47,038 nucleotides of DNA, taken from positions 1 through 47,038 of the forward strand of contig CAJKBQ010000022.1 in assembly GCA_905198155.1 (NCBI GenBank). The letters are read 5' to 3'. Both the position numbers and the translations under genes were made by a program. Source of the DNA: an uncultured Eubacteriales bacterium. Lineage in GTDB: Bacteria > Bacillota > Clostridia > Oscillospirales > Acutalibacteraceae. The notes beneath the pieces are model-generated. The model was given only the letters and a program-made list of their open reading frames with translations. It ran no database searches and was not told the DNA's origin. Positions 22,741 to 32,200 of the stretch are shown piece after piece. Numbering within the stretch: position 1 is the stretch's first letter; each line of letters starts with the position of its first letter.

Positions 22741-24309
22741 TTATTTCCCGCCGTTGAATTCGTTGGTTTTTCCGGTGACGACGGTTTGGCTGTGATGTTT
22801 GAACTCAAAGTTCCCGAAGGACATCGCGTCCGGCGCGTCCGTGCCGGCGTTCAGACCGGGGATTTCGCGCATATTCTGCCCGATGTTGCAGCGGTTTGCG
22901 ACCAGCTCCTGCTGGAGGGCTTTGACGTCGATCTGCCGCACCGGAATATCGCGCGCCAGCGACTGGCACACGGCGGTTCCGGCCGCTTCGCCCATCGCCA
23001 GGCAGCAGAGAATCAGCCGCGCGCCGGACTGGGCGTACACGTCGGACGACAGGTTGCGCCCGGCGGCCAGCAGGTTTTCGACGCGCACCGGCACCAGCGC
23101 GCGGAACGGGATGTCGTACGTTTGGTTCGGTTCAAATTCGGCGTATTCGGCCGTTTGCCCTTTGATGTTGACGACGGGTTTGCCGTCCGGCGGGGGCGTG
23201 GTGGTGCCGAATCCGCCGGAATTGCCGATGACGTACTGCGTTTCGCCGTTCAGCTGAATCGGCGCCCATTTGATGTTGCCCGTGGACTCGAAATTGTGAA
23301 TGTCGTACCCATGGTTCGAAATCGCGATCACGTCGTCGTGTTTGCGGCAGAACGCGATGTCCTCCGCCGTCAGCCGGTATTCGCCGACGATCCGGCGGCT
23401 TTCGCGCACGCCCAGCAGCGACGCGGTCGCCGTCAGGAACGAGTTCGCAAAACCCGGAATGCGCTTTTTGATGTACGCCGCCAGCATATCCGCCTGTTCA
23501 CGGCCCTCGAAATACATCCGTGTCAGGTCGCGCGGGTCGATGGGGAAGCAGCGGCGCGAATGCGCAAAGCAGATGCTGACTTCGTCCTGCCCAACGTGCT
23601 CCGGGCGGCCGGGGATGTGCGTGATCCAGTTCAGGTGGTTGTCGGATTCATACGGCAGCACGCCGGACGCCAGGTCCTCGCGGATGATTTTGACCCAGCG
23701 CGGGTCGTTCTTTTTCAGGTCGGAATCGCGGTAAGTGTCCCAATCGACGCCGCCGAGCGTGAATTCCAGCGAGCAGGCCTGGCTCATGCCGTCCTCCGGG
23801 CGGCCGCTTTCGGTTTCCGCCCCGGCATAAAACGCGAGGTCGGAGTCGCCGCTGGCGTCGATGAAGCGCTTCGCCATCACGCGGCGGCGGCCGGTTTTCG
23901 TTTGAATCACGACGCCGCGCAGCGTGTCGCCGTCCACAATCGCGTCCACCACGCTCGTGACCAGCAGCACGTCCACATGGTATTTGTGAATCATGCGGTC
24001 GAGCACCAGCTTGTGCTTTTCCATGTTGGTGTTGCGGTGCCAGTGACCTTCAATTTTCTCCAGCTCGGTCATCATTTCGAACCCGATGCCGGACACAAAG
24101 TCCAGCGGGATGTTGACCAGCCCCATCGTAACCAGGCCGCCGAGCGCCGACGTGGCTTCGATCAGCAGCACTTTGCGGCCGCGCTTGCCGATGGCGACCG
24201 CCGCGCCGAATCCGGCCACGCCGCCGCCGACCACGACGGCATCGTATTCGCCCATCAGCGGGATTTTTTTGACCTGTTCGTAAATGTCTCCGTTTTGATA
24301 CGCAATCAT
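22741..24309 (-). CDS. FAD-dependent oxidoreductase (FAD_oxidored family)
   Basis: A flavoprotein of 522 residues. The Rossmann dinucleotide fold starts AVVVGGGVAGFG (GxGxxG at Gly-28, Gly-30, Gly-33) and ends in LIEATSALGGL (about 50-60). A second FAD contact near the C-terminus reads ENLLAAGRNLSSD. This fits the PF12831-type group, whose substrates are mostly unknown. The ATG at 24309 follows AGGAGGAAA on the minus strand; the frame upstream of it is noncoding. The ferredoxin gene ends 26 bases upstream, so the pair may pass electrons between iron-sulphur clusters and FAD. The divergent PocR-AraC gene is the likely regulator. Substrate unknown. Confidence 0.88.
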   Translation of the reverse strand: MIAYQNGDIYEQVKKIPLMGEYDAVVVGGGVAGFGAAVAIGKRGRKVLLIEATSALGGLVTMGLVNIPLDFVSGIGFEMMTELEKIEGHWHRNTNMEKHKLVLDRMIHKYHVDVLLVTSVVDAIVDGDTLRGVVIQTKTGRRRVMAKRFIDASGDSDLAFYAGAETESGRPEDGMSQACSLEFTLGGVDWDTYRDSDLKKNDPRWVKIIREDLASGVLPYESDNHLNWITHIPGRPEHVGQDEVSICFAHSRRCFPIDPRDLTRMYFEGREQADMLAAYIKKRIPGFANSFLTATASLLGVRESRRIVGEYRLTAEDIAFCRKHDDVIAISNHGYDIHNFESTGNIKWAPIQLNGETQYVIGNSGGFGTTTPPPDGKPVVNIKGQTAEYAEFEPNQTYDIPFRALVPVRVENLLAAGRNLSSDVYAQSGARLILCCLAMGEAAGTAVCQSLARDIPVRQIDVKALQQELVANRCNIGQNMREIPGLNAGTDAPDAMSFGNFEFKHHSQTVVTGKTNEFNGGK

Positions 24310-24335
24310 TCTGCATTTCCTCCTGTGCGGTTTGA

Positions 24336-24518
24336 TTATTTGGTTTCGATCCGGACAATGGCTTCCGACGCGCATGAGCGCGCGCATTTGCCGCAGCCGA
24401 TACACTTTTGCGGGTCGATGTGCGCGCCGCGGAAGTCCATTGTGATGGCGTGTACCGGGCACGCGTACTGGCATTCTTGGCAGAAGCAGCATCCGGCTTC
24501 CACACTGTACTGAACCAT
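24336..24518 (-). CDS. Two-[4Fe-4S] ferredoxin
   Basis: A small electron carrier of 60 residues. The first cluster motif is CX2CX2CX3CP at Cys-10, Cys-13, Cys-16 and Cys-20; the second is CIGCGKCARSC (about residues 39-49). Both are complete, giving a bacterial 8Fe-type ferredoxin. AAAGGAGGGG stands 5 bases before the ATG. It is the first gene of the operon with the FAD oxidoreductase, making it the likely dedicated electron partner of that enzyme. The intergenic region upstream carries divergent promoters. Confidence 0.93.
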   Translation of the reverse strand: MVQYSVEAGCCFCQECQYACPVHAITMDFRGAHIDPQKCIGCGKCARSCASEAIVRIETK

Positions 24519-24555
24519 GTTCGCCCCTCCTTTCGCGGTTTCGGACTGTGATTTT

Positions 24556-24561
24556 ATTGTA
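24556..24561 (-). promoter_or_regulatory. Probable -10 of the ferredoxin operon
   Basis: On the minus strand GTGG-TACAAT, the same sequence context as other promoters in the window; the -35 (TTCCCA at 17-bp spacing) is poor, which would suit an activator-dependent promoter. Confidence 0.4.
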
Positions 24562-24625
24562 CCACGGCGCGGGGCGGATGGGAAGCAACGCGTTTGGCTT
24601 GTTGCAGCATAATTTTGACTTTCGG

Positions 24626-24654
24626 ATTGACACGCGGCGGATTTTGTGGTATGA
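24626..24654 (+). promoter_or_regulatory. Promoter of the PocR-AraC regulator
   Basis: Consensus TTGACA (24626-24631), 17-bp spacer, TATGAT (24649-24654), 24 bases before the ATG. Confidence 0.85.
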
Positions 24655-24678
24655 TCGGAATGGAAAGGGGACGGTTCG

Positions 24679-25530
24679 ATGGATGCAACGGCGGAAATTA
24701 CAAAGATTATGCAGGCGCTGCGGGCGATCTGCGGGGCGGGGATTTGCTATTACGACCTGAAAAGCTTTTTTGAATTCGGGCGGTTCGGCCTGCGGGACGA
24801 CCGGCGCCACGCGTGTCTGTTCTGCGAAGGCGCGCGGGCATTGCCAAACGGACGGCAGATGTGTGAAAAAAGCGACAGATCCGATGCGATTGCATTGGCG
24901 CGTCAGTACCGGTCGCCGTTTTTCTTCGAGTGCCACATGGGGATGCAGGAGCTGGTGCTGCCGCTGATGGACGACGCGCAGCTGGTGGGGGTGATTTTTG
25001 TGGGGCAGAGCCGCACCGACGAGGATCGCGCGCCGATCATCGCGCAGAACGCGCGCAAATACGGCGGCGATCCGGCGCAGTTTGCCGCGCTGTATCGCGG
25101 GCTGCCGCTGGTGGAGCGCGAAACGCTGTACCATGTGGGGGAGGTGCTGCACAGCTATTTCGGTACGCGGATGATGCTGCGGGCGCTGACGGCGGTGCCG
25201 CAGACGGCAGACGGGGCGCGCCGGCTGCCGGAGCGGGTGCGGCAGTATATTGACGATCAGTTTATGAACCCGATTTCCACCGGGCAGATTGCCGCGCATT
25301 TTTATGCGGACGAATCGTACATTTCCCGGTCGTTCCGCAAAACGTACGGGACGACGGTGACGAAATACATCACGGCGGCGCGGATTCGGCGGGCCAAGGC
25401 GCTGCTGCGCTCCACCACCGTTCCGATCGGCAGCATTGCGCTCAACGTCGGGTTCGGCGACGTCAACTACTTTTCCCGCGTGTTCAAATCCTGCACGGGA
25501 AAAACGCCAACAGAATACCGGGCCTTGTGA
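24679..25530 (+). CDS. PocR-domain AraC-family regulator
   Basis: A cytoplasmic transcription regulator of 283 residues. The N-terminal half (about 1-165) resembles the PocR ligand-binding domain, with its cysteines (CLFCEG near 46, MCEKSD near 62, FECHMGMQELVLPL near 86-99). The C-terminal AraC double helix-turn-helix (about 185-282) has ADESYISRSFRKTYGTTVTK and GFGDVNYFSRVFK. PocR domains in propanediol and related regulators bind small metabolites. GAAAGGGG precedes the ATG. It is divergent from the ferredoxin/FAD-oxidoreductase operon with 160 bp between the starts, so control of that operon is the simplest reading. Confidence 0.88.
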   Translation: MDATAEITKIMQALRAICGAGICYYDLKSFFEFGRFGLRDDRRHACLFCEGARALPNGRQMCEKSDRSDAIALARQYRSPFFFECHMGMQELVLPLMDDAQLVGVIFVGQSRTDEDRAPIIAQNARKYGGDPAQFAALYRGLPLVERETLYHVGEVLHSYFGTRMMLRALTAVPQTADGARRLPERVRQYIDDQFMNPISTGQIAAHFYADESYISRSFRKTYGTTVTKYITAARIRRAKALLRSTTVPIGSIALNVGFGDVNYFSRVFKSCTGKTPTEYRAL

Positions 25531-25579
25531 CCGGCTGCGGGGCAGGCGGTTACAAAACCCGGTGAATGATTCGATATTT

Positions 25580-26386
25580 TCAGGATTTGGCCATCCATTG
25601 GGCGGCGGCGAGCCACCAGAGGACGGCGATTAGGGCACCGGCGGTGACGTCGGACGCGTAGTGCATTCCTTCCAGCATCCGGCTGAATGCGGTCAGGACG
25701 ATCACGGCGGCGGCCAGCATGCCCAGTGCGGTGCGGTGTTTCCGCAGCGCGGGGAAGGCGTACGGGAACAGCGTCAGCAGCAGGATGGATCCGACGTTGG
25801 CGGTGTGGCCGGACGGGAACGACTTGAACGCGTCGGAGGCGGGGCGACCGCTGCGGGTGAGCCAGTCGGTGAACTGGGAAAAATCGGTCAGCGTGCAGAA
25901 CCGCTGCCGCCCCCACAGGTTTTTCAGCAGCTCCGTGGTGCCAAGCGTCAGCAGGATCATCGCGACGGCGCAGGCGGTCAGGCGGCGCAGCGCAGCCGGG
26001 TCGGCGGAGCACCGGCGCGCCAGTACGGCGGTCAGCGCGAGCAGCGGCACGGCGACGGCGCACTGAACTGGCCACGACCAGCCGAACACGCCGTATTTGC
26101 TGCATTCGTGCACGGCGAGCACGGCGGCTGCGGCCGCCCCGATCCATTCGGCCACGGCGGCCGGGCGCGAAACGCCGGACTGCGCGGTGGCGAGCAGCAG
26201 GAATAGGGCGATCAGCGGCGGTACGGTCGGCGCGGCGGCGTCCATCACGGAGCCAAACAGCGTGTCCGGCCGGTACACGGCCTGCGCGATGGGCAGGTCG
26301 TAAAAATAAAATGCGGCCAGCGCCGCTGCGCCCAGCAGCAGCACGGCGGCGGCAATCCGCAGCCGGACGGGGAAGGTGCGTTGCAT
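25580..26386 (-). CDS. PAP2-family membrane phosphatase
   Basis: A membrane phosphatase of 268 residues with about six hydrophobic segments. The catalytic triad of motifs is present: a variant first motif KNLWGRQRF (KX6RF in place of KX6RP), FPSGHTAN with the acid-base histidine, and SRMLEGMHYASD with the nucleophilic histidine. Relatives dephosphorylate undecaprenyl diphosphate, phosphatidic acid or phosphatidylglycerophosphate at the outer face. I use the ATG at 26386 behind GAAAGGAAG; the longer frame runs through an intergenic hairpin. It lies 83 bases after the SurA/PrsA-like gene on the same strand and may be read through from it. It converges with the PocR regulator gene. Confidence 0.88.
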   Translation of the reverse strand: MQRTFPVRLRIAAAVLLLGAAALAAFYFYDLPIAQAVYRPDTLFGSVMDAAAPTVPPLIALFLLLATAQSGVSRPAAVAEWIGAAAAAVLAVHECSKYGVFGWSWPVQCAVAVPLLALTAVLARRCSADPAALRRLTACAVAMILLTLGTTELLKNLWGRQRFCTLTDFSQFTDWLTRSGRPASDAFKSFPSGHTANVGSILLLTLFPYAFPALRKHRTALGMLAAAVIVLTAFSRMLEGMHYASDVTAGALIAVLWWLAAAQWMAKS

Positions 26387-26469
26387 GGAGACACTTCCTT
26401 TCTCGAAAAACGACCGACAGCCTGCGTCGCACTGCGATGCAAACTGCCGGCCGGTGAATTTGGACGGAA

Positions 26470-27504
26470 TTATTTGGTCTTGTTTTCGACCCATTTCGGG
26501 GTGTATTTATTGACGGCGGCGCTGTTGACCGAGATCGACAGTCCTTCCAGCACTTTCTGGACGTAGTCGGAGAAGTCGGTGTCTTTCATCTCGTGGCGCA
26601 GCGAGTCGAGGTTCGTTTTCAGGTACTCTTCGGACGCGTCCGCAATGCGGTTTTTGGAGATGAAGTACATATAGTAATCCGTCGAAGCGACGATCGCTTT
26701 GCCTTCGGTGCAGTCCGTGATTTCCTTCGCGATGGCTTCGCTGAACGTGTTGCCGACGATCACGGTGTTGGACTTGCCGGTGACGTTCGCATTGGAATGC
26801 GCTTTGTTGTACGCCGTCACAGCCTGCTCAAACGTTTTGGCACCGCTGTTGATCTCCCCGGCCAGTGCGTCCAGCTCGGTTTTGATCTTGGCTTTTTCTT
26901 CGTCGCTCAGCTTTTTGCTGTTGGAATCCAGCAGCGACACGGTGAAGTAGTCGAGGTCGGTGTAGGTTTTCTCAAAATACGCCTTCACGTCCGCATCAGT
27001 GACCGGATCGGTGCCCTTTTCGCCGTACAGGTAGTTGAACAGCTTTTCGTTATACGTATTGTTTTCGTAGATGAACGTCAGCGAGGCTTTGGACACGCCG
27101 ACTTTTTCGTACGTTGCGCTATTGCTGTCCCACGCGGACTCCACGTTTTCCTTGATTGCTTTCTGATCGTTGTCGGTCAGCGTCAGGTTCAGCCGGGCGC
27201 ATTCGCGCGCGACGGCGACCATTTTTCTGACGGTATCGGTCGCGTTTTCCTGAATCCACTGCGCGCCGGTGACGGTGGTGTTTTCGTCTTTTTTGATGTC
27301 CTGCTTCAGCGGCGATTTGGACGAATCGGACACATAGTACTTCGCGTACTGATAGTATACGCTTTCATACATGGTGTATACGCCCACCGGTACTTCGAGG
27401 TCATCGGTTTTCATGATCCATTTGCCGACGCTGCCGCACGCGGTCATCGTGACCAGCATCGCAGCGGCCAGCAGCAGGGTCAGGTACTTTTTCATCTGTT
27501 TCAT
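26470..27504 (-). CDS. SurA/PrsA-like foldase lipoprotein (no clear PPIase domain)
   Basis: An exported lipoprotein of 344 residues. The signal peptide MKKYLTLLLAAAMLVT ends in MTAC with the lipid cysteine near residue 23. The rest is helical and rich in Lys, Asp, Asn and Tyr, and resembles the SurA N-terminal chaperone module (ENATDTVRKMVAVARECARL; DADVKAYFEKTYTDLDYF). The usual parvulin signature (HILV near the start, then a GGDLG loop) is absent, though the segment from about 180 to 300 has the right size. Probable role: folding of secreted proteins outside the membrane. The ATG at 27504 has AAAGGA 13 bases upstream; a second ATG (27495) is possible. Confidence 0.75.
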   Translation of the reverse strand: MKQMKKYLTLLLAAAMLVTMTACGSVGKWIMKTDDLEVPVGVYTMYESVYYQYAKYYVSDSSKSPLKQDIKKDENTTVTGAQWIQENATDTVRKMVAVARECARLNLTLTDNDQKAIKENVESAWDSNSATYEKVGVSKASLTFIYENNTYNEKLFNYLYGEKGTDPVTDADVKAYFEKTYTDLDYFTVSLLDSNSKKLSDEEKAKIKTELDALAGEINSGAKTFEQAVTAYNKAHSNANVTGKSNTVIVGNTFSEAIAKEITDCTEGKAIVASTDYYMYFISKNRIADASEEYLKTNLDSLRHEMKDTDFSDYVQKVLEGLSISVNSAAVNKYTPKWVENKTK

Positions 27505-27568
27505 CGTTATTGCTCAATCCTTTCGCATTTCCGCCCGCGCGGGTGCGTGCAGACGGGTTCGTCATTTC

Positions 27569-27597
27569 ATTATACACGCAAAAAACGGATTTGTCTA
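27569..27597 (-). promoter_or_regulatory. Promoter of the SurA/PrsA-like gene
   Basis: On the minus strand TAGACA, 17-bp spacer, TATAAT (27574-27569), 65 bases before the start codon. Confidence 0.75.
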
Positions 27598-27667
27598 TAT
27601 CTAAATGCATTTTTTCGTGCAAAAAAATAAAATTCAAGATTCCGACAAAAAAATCCGGACGGAATCG

Positions 27668-27696
27668 TTGACTTTGCGGGCGGATGTTGGTATAAT
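27668..27696 (+). promoter_or_regulatory. Promoter of the lipoprotein pair
   Basis: TTGACT (27668-27673), 17-bp spacer, perfect TATAAT (27691-27696), 28 bases before the first ATG. Confidence 0.85.
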
Positions 27697-27724
27697 GTCA
27701 AGTGGACAAGGGGCGTGAAAGCGG

Positions 27725-28393
27725 ATGAAACTGCGCAGATGGATCGGAATGACGCTGCTGGCGGCGCTGCTGATATTGCCCGGCTGCGGCTGGCTGCGTA
27801 CGTGGACGCCGCAAACGGAACCTGAGCCGCGGGAAACGCACTTTTATTATTCCGCGTCCGGCGAAACGCCGAACAATGTGTGGGCGCAGCTCGGAAAATA
27901 TGCGGAGGCTGCGGATATCCAGCCGGCCGCGCCGGAGGTTTGCGAACACGACGGGCTGCATATTTCCACGGCGTCCATCACGGATACGGAGATATATATC
28001 GAACGTGTGGCCACGGTGATTTCAGACGATTTCGCGGACTACCGGCTCGACGACTGTGAACCGTCGGACGACGACGGCATGGTGTTCCGCTACACGCGCT
28101 GGGCGGGCAAATTCCCGACGGACGAGACCGTGACCGTTTATGTGGACGCGGACGGGTACATCACCCGGTACGTCACGACGAATTTTCAGCGGTACGCGCA
28201 TTTGTTTGACGACGGGATGTACACGCCGGACGGGTTTTCCATCCGGTGGGCGAAGCTGGAAAAAGCGGCGGAATATCACTCCGGGCTTTCGATGGGTTCG
28301 TGCCGGCTGTTTGAAGACACACAAGGCCGGTTCGTGCTGCAATGCGAACCGATCGGTAAATACCGCATTCAGTTTACGGTGACACTGGAATAA
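27725..28393 (+). CDS. Small exported lipoprotein, family unknown (first of a pair)
   Basis: 222 residues with a lipoprotein signal (MKLRRWIGMTLLAALLI, then LPGC with the lipid cysteine at residue 21). The mature part has no domain I recognise. It is rich in acidic and aromatic residues, with a segment VDADGYITRYVTTNFQRYAH (about 139-158) that recurs in a related form in the next protein. AAAGCGG is a weak ribosome binding site. The gene follows a consensus promoter and is 26 bases from its neighbour, so the two are co-transcribed. Likely surface-attached on the membrane exterior; function unknown. Confidence 0.82.
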   Translation: MKLRRWIGMTLLAALLILPGCGWLRTWTPQTEPEPRETHFYYSASGETPNNVWAQLGKYAEAADIQPAAPEVCEHDGLHISTASITDTEIYIERVATVISDDFADYRLDDCEPSDDDGMVFRYTRWAGKFPTDETVTVYVDADGYITRYVTTNFQRYAHLFDDGMYTPDGFSIRWAKLEKAAEYHSGLSMGSCRLFEDTQGRFVLQCEPIGKYRIQFTVTLE

Positions 28394-28419
28394 TACATAT
28401 AAGAAGGATGAACAAAACG

Positions 28420-29172
28420 ATGAAACTCAAACGAATCGCAGCCGTTTTGCTGCTGCTTTTGCTGGTTGTGCTGCCGGGGTGCAGCAAAAACAAGCCGCCG
28501 AAAGGCACGGTGCCGACGTCCCTGACCTATTCCACCAACGGCCAGTACCGGTTCCCCAAAAAGGTGCAGCGCGTGATGAAAAAGCATTTCGATATGGAAG
28601 AATCGGAGTGCGCGGAGCAGGACGTGCAGGTGTACGCCGACCTTGCGGAAAAAGGGATTTATTTCAACACCAACGATCCCTACCACCCGTTTGGCGACTT
28701 GGACCTGACCGGCTATGTGATGCGCGCGGAGGATCCGCCGACCGTCTACTACCAGGGTCGTACGCTGCGCGCATATTCGTACCAGCGGGTGGTGGCCGGA
28801 CTGCAAACGGACGAAGCGGCGCGAATCTTCACCGACGGCGACGGCCTAGTACTGCGGTACGAAACCGTCAACTACCACCGGTACACCGATCTGATGAACC
28901 GCACCGGCGATACGGAAGAAAACATCCGCCTGCGGCGCGAAGCGATGGTCCAGTCGATTGAGACGGAAGGCGAAAAGATCAAAAATTACGATCTGGCGGT
29001 GGAGTCGGTGAAGCCGACTTCGTACGCACGGCCGGACGATCTGCTCTACATGGACAAAAAAGGGCGGGCGGTGATCCGGCTGCAAATCACAATGCGCCTG
29101 ACGGACGAACGCGCGTTCCCGACGAGTTACTCGCTGCACTTTTTCGGCGTGTACGATTCCAAGAAAAAATAA
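28420..29172 (+). CDS. Small exported lipoprotein, family unknown (second of a pair)
   Basis: 250 residues from the chosen ATG. The signal peptide MKLKRIAAVLLLLLLVV ends in LPGC. AAGAAGG (28401-28407) directly touches the ATG at 28408, so the ATG at 28420, 12 bases away, is preferred; it also gives the MKLKR start matching MKLRR in the upstream protein. TDGDGLVLRYETVNYHRYTD (about 139-158) parallels the neighbour, suggesting tandem duplication followed by divergence. The rest is charged and helical, with no family recognised. A terminator hairpin follows. Confidence 0.82.
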   Translation: MKLKRIAAVLLLLLLVVLPGCSKNKPPKGTVPTSLTYSTNGQYRFPKKVQRVMKKHFDMEESECAEQDVQVYADLAEKGIYFNTNDPYHPFGDLDLTGYVMRAEDPPTVYYQGRTLRAYSYQRVVAGLQTDEAARIFTDGDGLVLRYETVNYHRYTDLMNRTGDTEENIRLRREAMVQSIETEGEKIKNYDLAVESVKPTSYARPDDLLYMDKKGRAVIRLQITMRLTDERAFPTSYSLHFFGVYDSKKK

Positions 29173-29196
29173 CCGGAGCACCCGGATTTGCAAAAC

Positions 29197-29234
29197 AAAC
29201 GCCGCAGGCCGAATTTCATCGGTCTGCGGCGTTT
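29197..29234. terminator. Terminator shared by the lipoprotein pair and mfd
   Basis: A 15-bp stem AAACGCCGCAGGCCG with its complement (one G-T pair) and an 8-base loop, between the convergent lipoprotein and mfd genes. The T runs are short on both sides. Confidence 0.75.
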
Positions 29235-29240
29235 GCCGGT

Positions 29241-32200
29241 TTATGCCTGCGCGGATTCCCAGATGGTGAGGATCGTCCGCAGTTCCAGCAGCACCGAGCG
29301 GGCGGGGTCCATCTTGACGGAAATATACGGCTTGTTCCCGGCGCTGACCAGCACGCGGCCTTTCAGCTTGCCGACCAGCCGGGCGAGGGCGGCTTTGTCC
29401 AGCCGCGAAACATACAGCAGCATATTCCCGGCCGTCTGGCGGATTTCGGTGATGCCCAGCGCCGACGCGCGGTTGCGCAGCAGCGCCACGTCCACCAGCC
29501 CGGTGACGGACTCCGGCGGGTCGCCGAACCGGTCGATCAGTTCGTCCACCACGTCGTCGGCGTCGGATTCGGAGCGGATGTCGGCAATGCGGTGATAAAT
29601 ATCGAGCCGTTGGTTCAGGTTGGGAATATATTGTTCCGGAATGTGCGCCTGCACTTGCAGGTCGATCAGGCATTCTTCGTCCACGGCGGCCGGCTTTTCG
29701 CCTTTCTGCACGGCGATGGCTTCGCCCAGCAGTTTGAGGTACAGATCGTACCCGACGGCCTCCATATGGCCGTGCTGCTGCGCGCCCAGTACGTTGCCCG
29801 CGCCGCGGATTTCTAGGTCGCGCATGGCAATCCGGAACCCGCTGCCGAATTCGGTGAATTCGCGGATGGCGGTCAGCCGCTTGGTGGAGACTTCCGTCAG
29901 CACTTTGCCGGCCGGGTATGTGAGGTACGCGTACGCCCGGCGCGACGACCGCCCCACGCGCCCGCGCAGCTGATGCAGCTGCGACAGCCCCATGCAGTCG
30001 GCGTGCTCGATAATCATGGTGTTCGCGTTCGGGACATCGACGCCGGTTTCGATGATGGTGGTGCAGACCAGAATGTCGATCTCCTGCTCCACCAGCCGCC
30101 GCCAGACTTCGGTCAGCTGCTCTTCCGACATTTTGCCGTGCGCCACGGCGATCCGCGCTTCCGGGATGTGCCGCTGGAGTTTCATCGCCACGCCGTCGAT
30201 GCTTTCGACGCGGTTGTGCAGATAATACACCTGGCCGCCGCGGCGCAGTTCGCGCCGGATGGCGTCCTCCACCACGGATTGATCGTGTTCCAGCACATAC
30301 GTCTGCACCGGGTGACGATCCATCGGCGCTTCTTCGATCACCGACATATCGCGGATGCCGCTCATGGCCATGTTCAGTGTGCGGGGAATCGGCGTGGCGG
30401 ACAGCGTGAGCACATCGATGTTCGGGTACGCGGTTTTCAGCTTTTCTTTCTGCGCCACGCCGAACCGCTGCTCTTCGTCGATAATCATCAGCCCCAGGTC
30501 TTTGAATTTGATGTCTTTCTGCACCAGACGGTGCGTGCCGATGACCATGTCCAGCTCGCCGGTGCGCAGCTGACGGACGGTTTCCGCCTGCTGATGCGGC
30601 GTGCGGAACCGGCTGAGCAGCCCAATCCGCACCGGGAACCCGTCCATGCGGCGCAGCACGGTTTGGTAGTGCTGCCACGCGAGAATCGTGGTGGGAACGA
30701 GCAGCGCGCACTGCTTGGAGTCCGAGATGCACTTGAACGCGGCGCGCAGCGCGACTTCCGTTTTGCCGAAGCCGACGTCGCCGCACAGCAGCCGATCCAT
30801 CGGCGCGGTGCGCTGCATATCGGCTTTGATCTCGCCGATGCAGCGCAGCTGGTCGTCCGTTTCGCTGTATTCAAAGTGCGATTCAAAGTCGCGCTGCCAT
30901 TCGTTGTCCGGCGGGAAGGCGTGCCCCGGCGCTTGCATCCGCTGCGCATACAGCGCGATCAGCTCGCGGGCAATGTCTTTGACCGCCGCGCGCACCCGGG
31001 TTTTGGCTTTCTGCCATTCCGTTCCGCCCAGACTGTGCAGCTTGATCGTGCGATCCTCGCCGGTGCCGATGTATTTGGCAACCAGATCCAGCTGCGTGAC
31101 GGGGACATACAGCGTGTCCTGCTTGGCGTAGCGGATTTTAATGTAGTCTTTGACGACGCCGTGCAATTCCATTTTATGGATGCCCTCGAACACGCCGATG
31201 CCGTGAACGGAATGCACCACATAATCGCCGACGGCCAGTTCCGATAGACTCTGGATTTCGCGGCCTTTGGCGGCTTTGTGCCGCCGCGTTTTGACCAGTA
31301 CGCCCGTGCCGTGCGTAATCAGCAGGATCCCGGCGCCGGGGTATTCCAGCCCGGCCGACAGCCCGCCGACCGTCACCGTGACCACGGCCGGCGTCAGCTG
31401 CTGTGGGTCCGGCTCGTACCGCGCGGGGATGGCGGTGTTTTGCAGATCAACCGCCAGCGACTGCGCCGCTTTTTCGGTGCCCGCCAGCACGATGCACGTC
31501 CACCCGCGCTGCACCGCCGGTTCCAAATCCTCGCGCAGCACCGAAATGCCGCCGCTCCATGCCGACAGCTGCCGCGCGTTCAGGTTGACGACGGTGCGCA
31601 CCGGTGTGTCGAACCCGCCGTGGGGGAAGGCTTCCAGGTAGACGGAGTCGTGCATTTCGATGCAGTCTGCCAGCTCGGACGGCTCGGCCATGTAGGTATC
31701 CAGCCCGCGGCAGAGGACGCCCTCTTCGAGCAGGGCTTTGACGTCCTCGCCCGCCTGCCACAGCGTGGTGCGGGCGCGCTCTTTGACGCGCGCTTCCTCC
31801 GACACGAACACCGCCCAGTCGTCCTCGGCGTAGTCCAGCAGCGATGCGCGGCGGTCGTAAAGAATGGGGAGAAATTTGTCGGCATTGCCGGGCATCTGAC
31901 CTTCGCGCAGCTGCCGGGCTTCGCGGAGCAGCTGCTCCTTGCCGCGCTCCGCCGCCTTGCCGCGCAGCGATCCGGCGAGCACGACCAGCTTGTCGGCCAG
32001 CGCCCTGGGGTCGTCGATGACGGCCTCCACCGACGGCGACAGCGCCCATTCCTGCACCGGATCGGTGCGGCGCTGCGTGTCCGGGTCAAAAAAGCTGGCG
32101 GAATCGATCTCGTCGCCCCAAAATTCCACCCGAATCGGCGCCGGTTCGCCCGGCGCGAAGAAATCCACAATGCCGCCGCGCTGGGCGAATTGGCCTTCGC

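Noticed and set aside
22738..24513. 591-residue plus-strand open frame across the FAD oxidoreductase and ferredoxin genes
   Set aside because: It spans two genes with clear motifs on the minus strand and shows no domain of its own.
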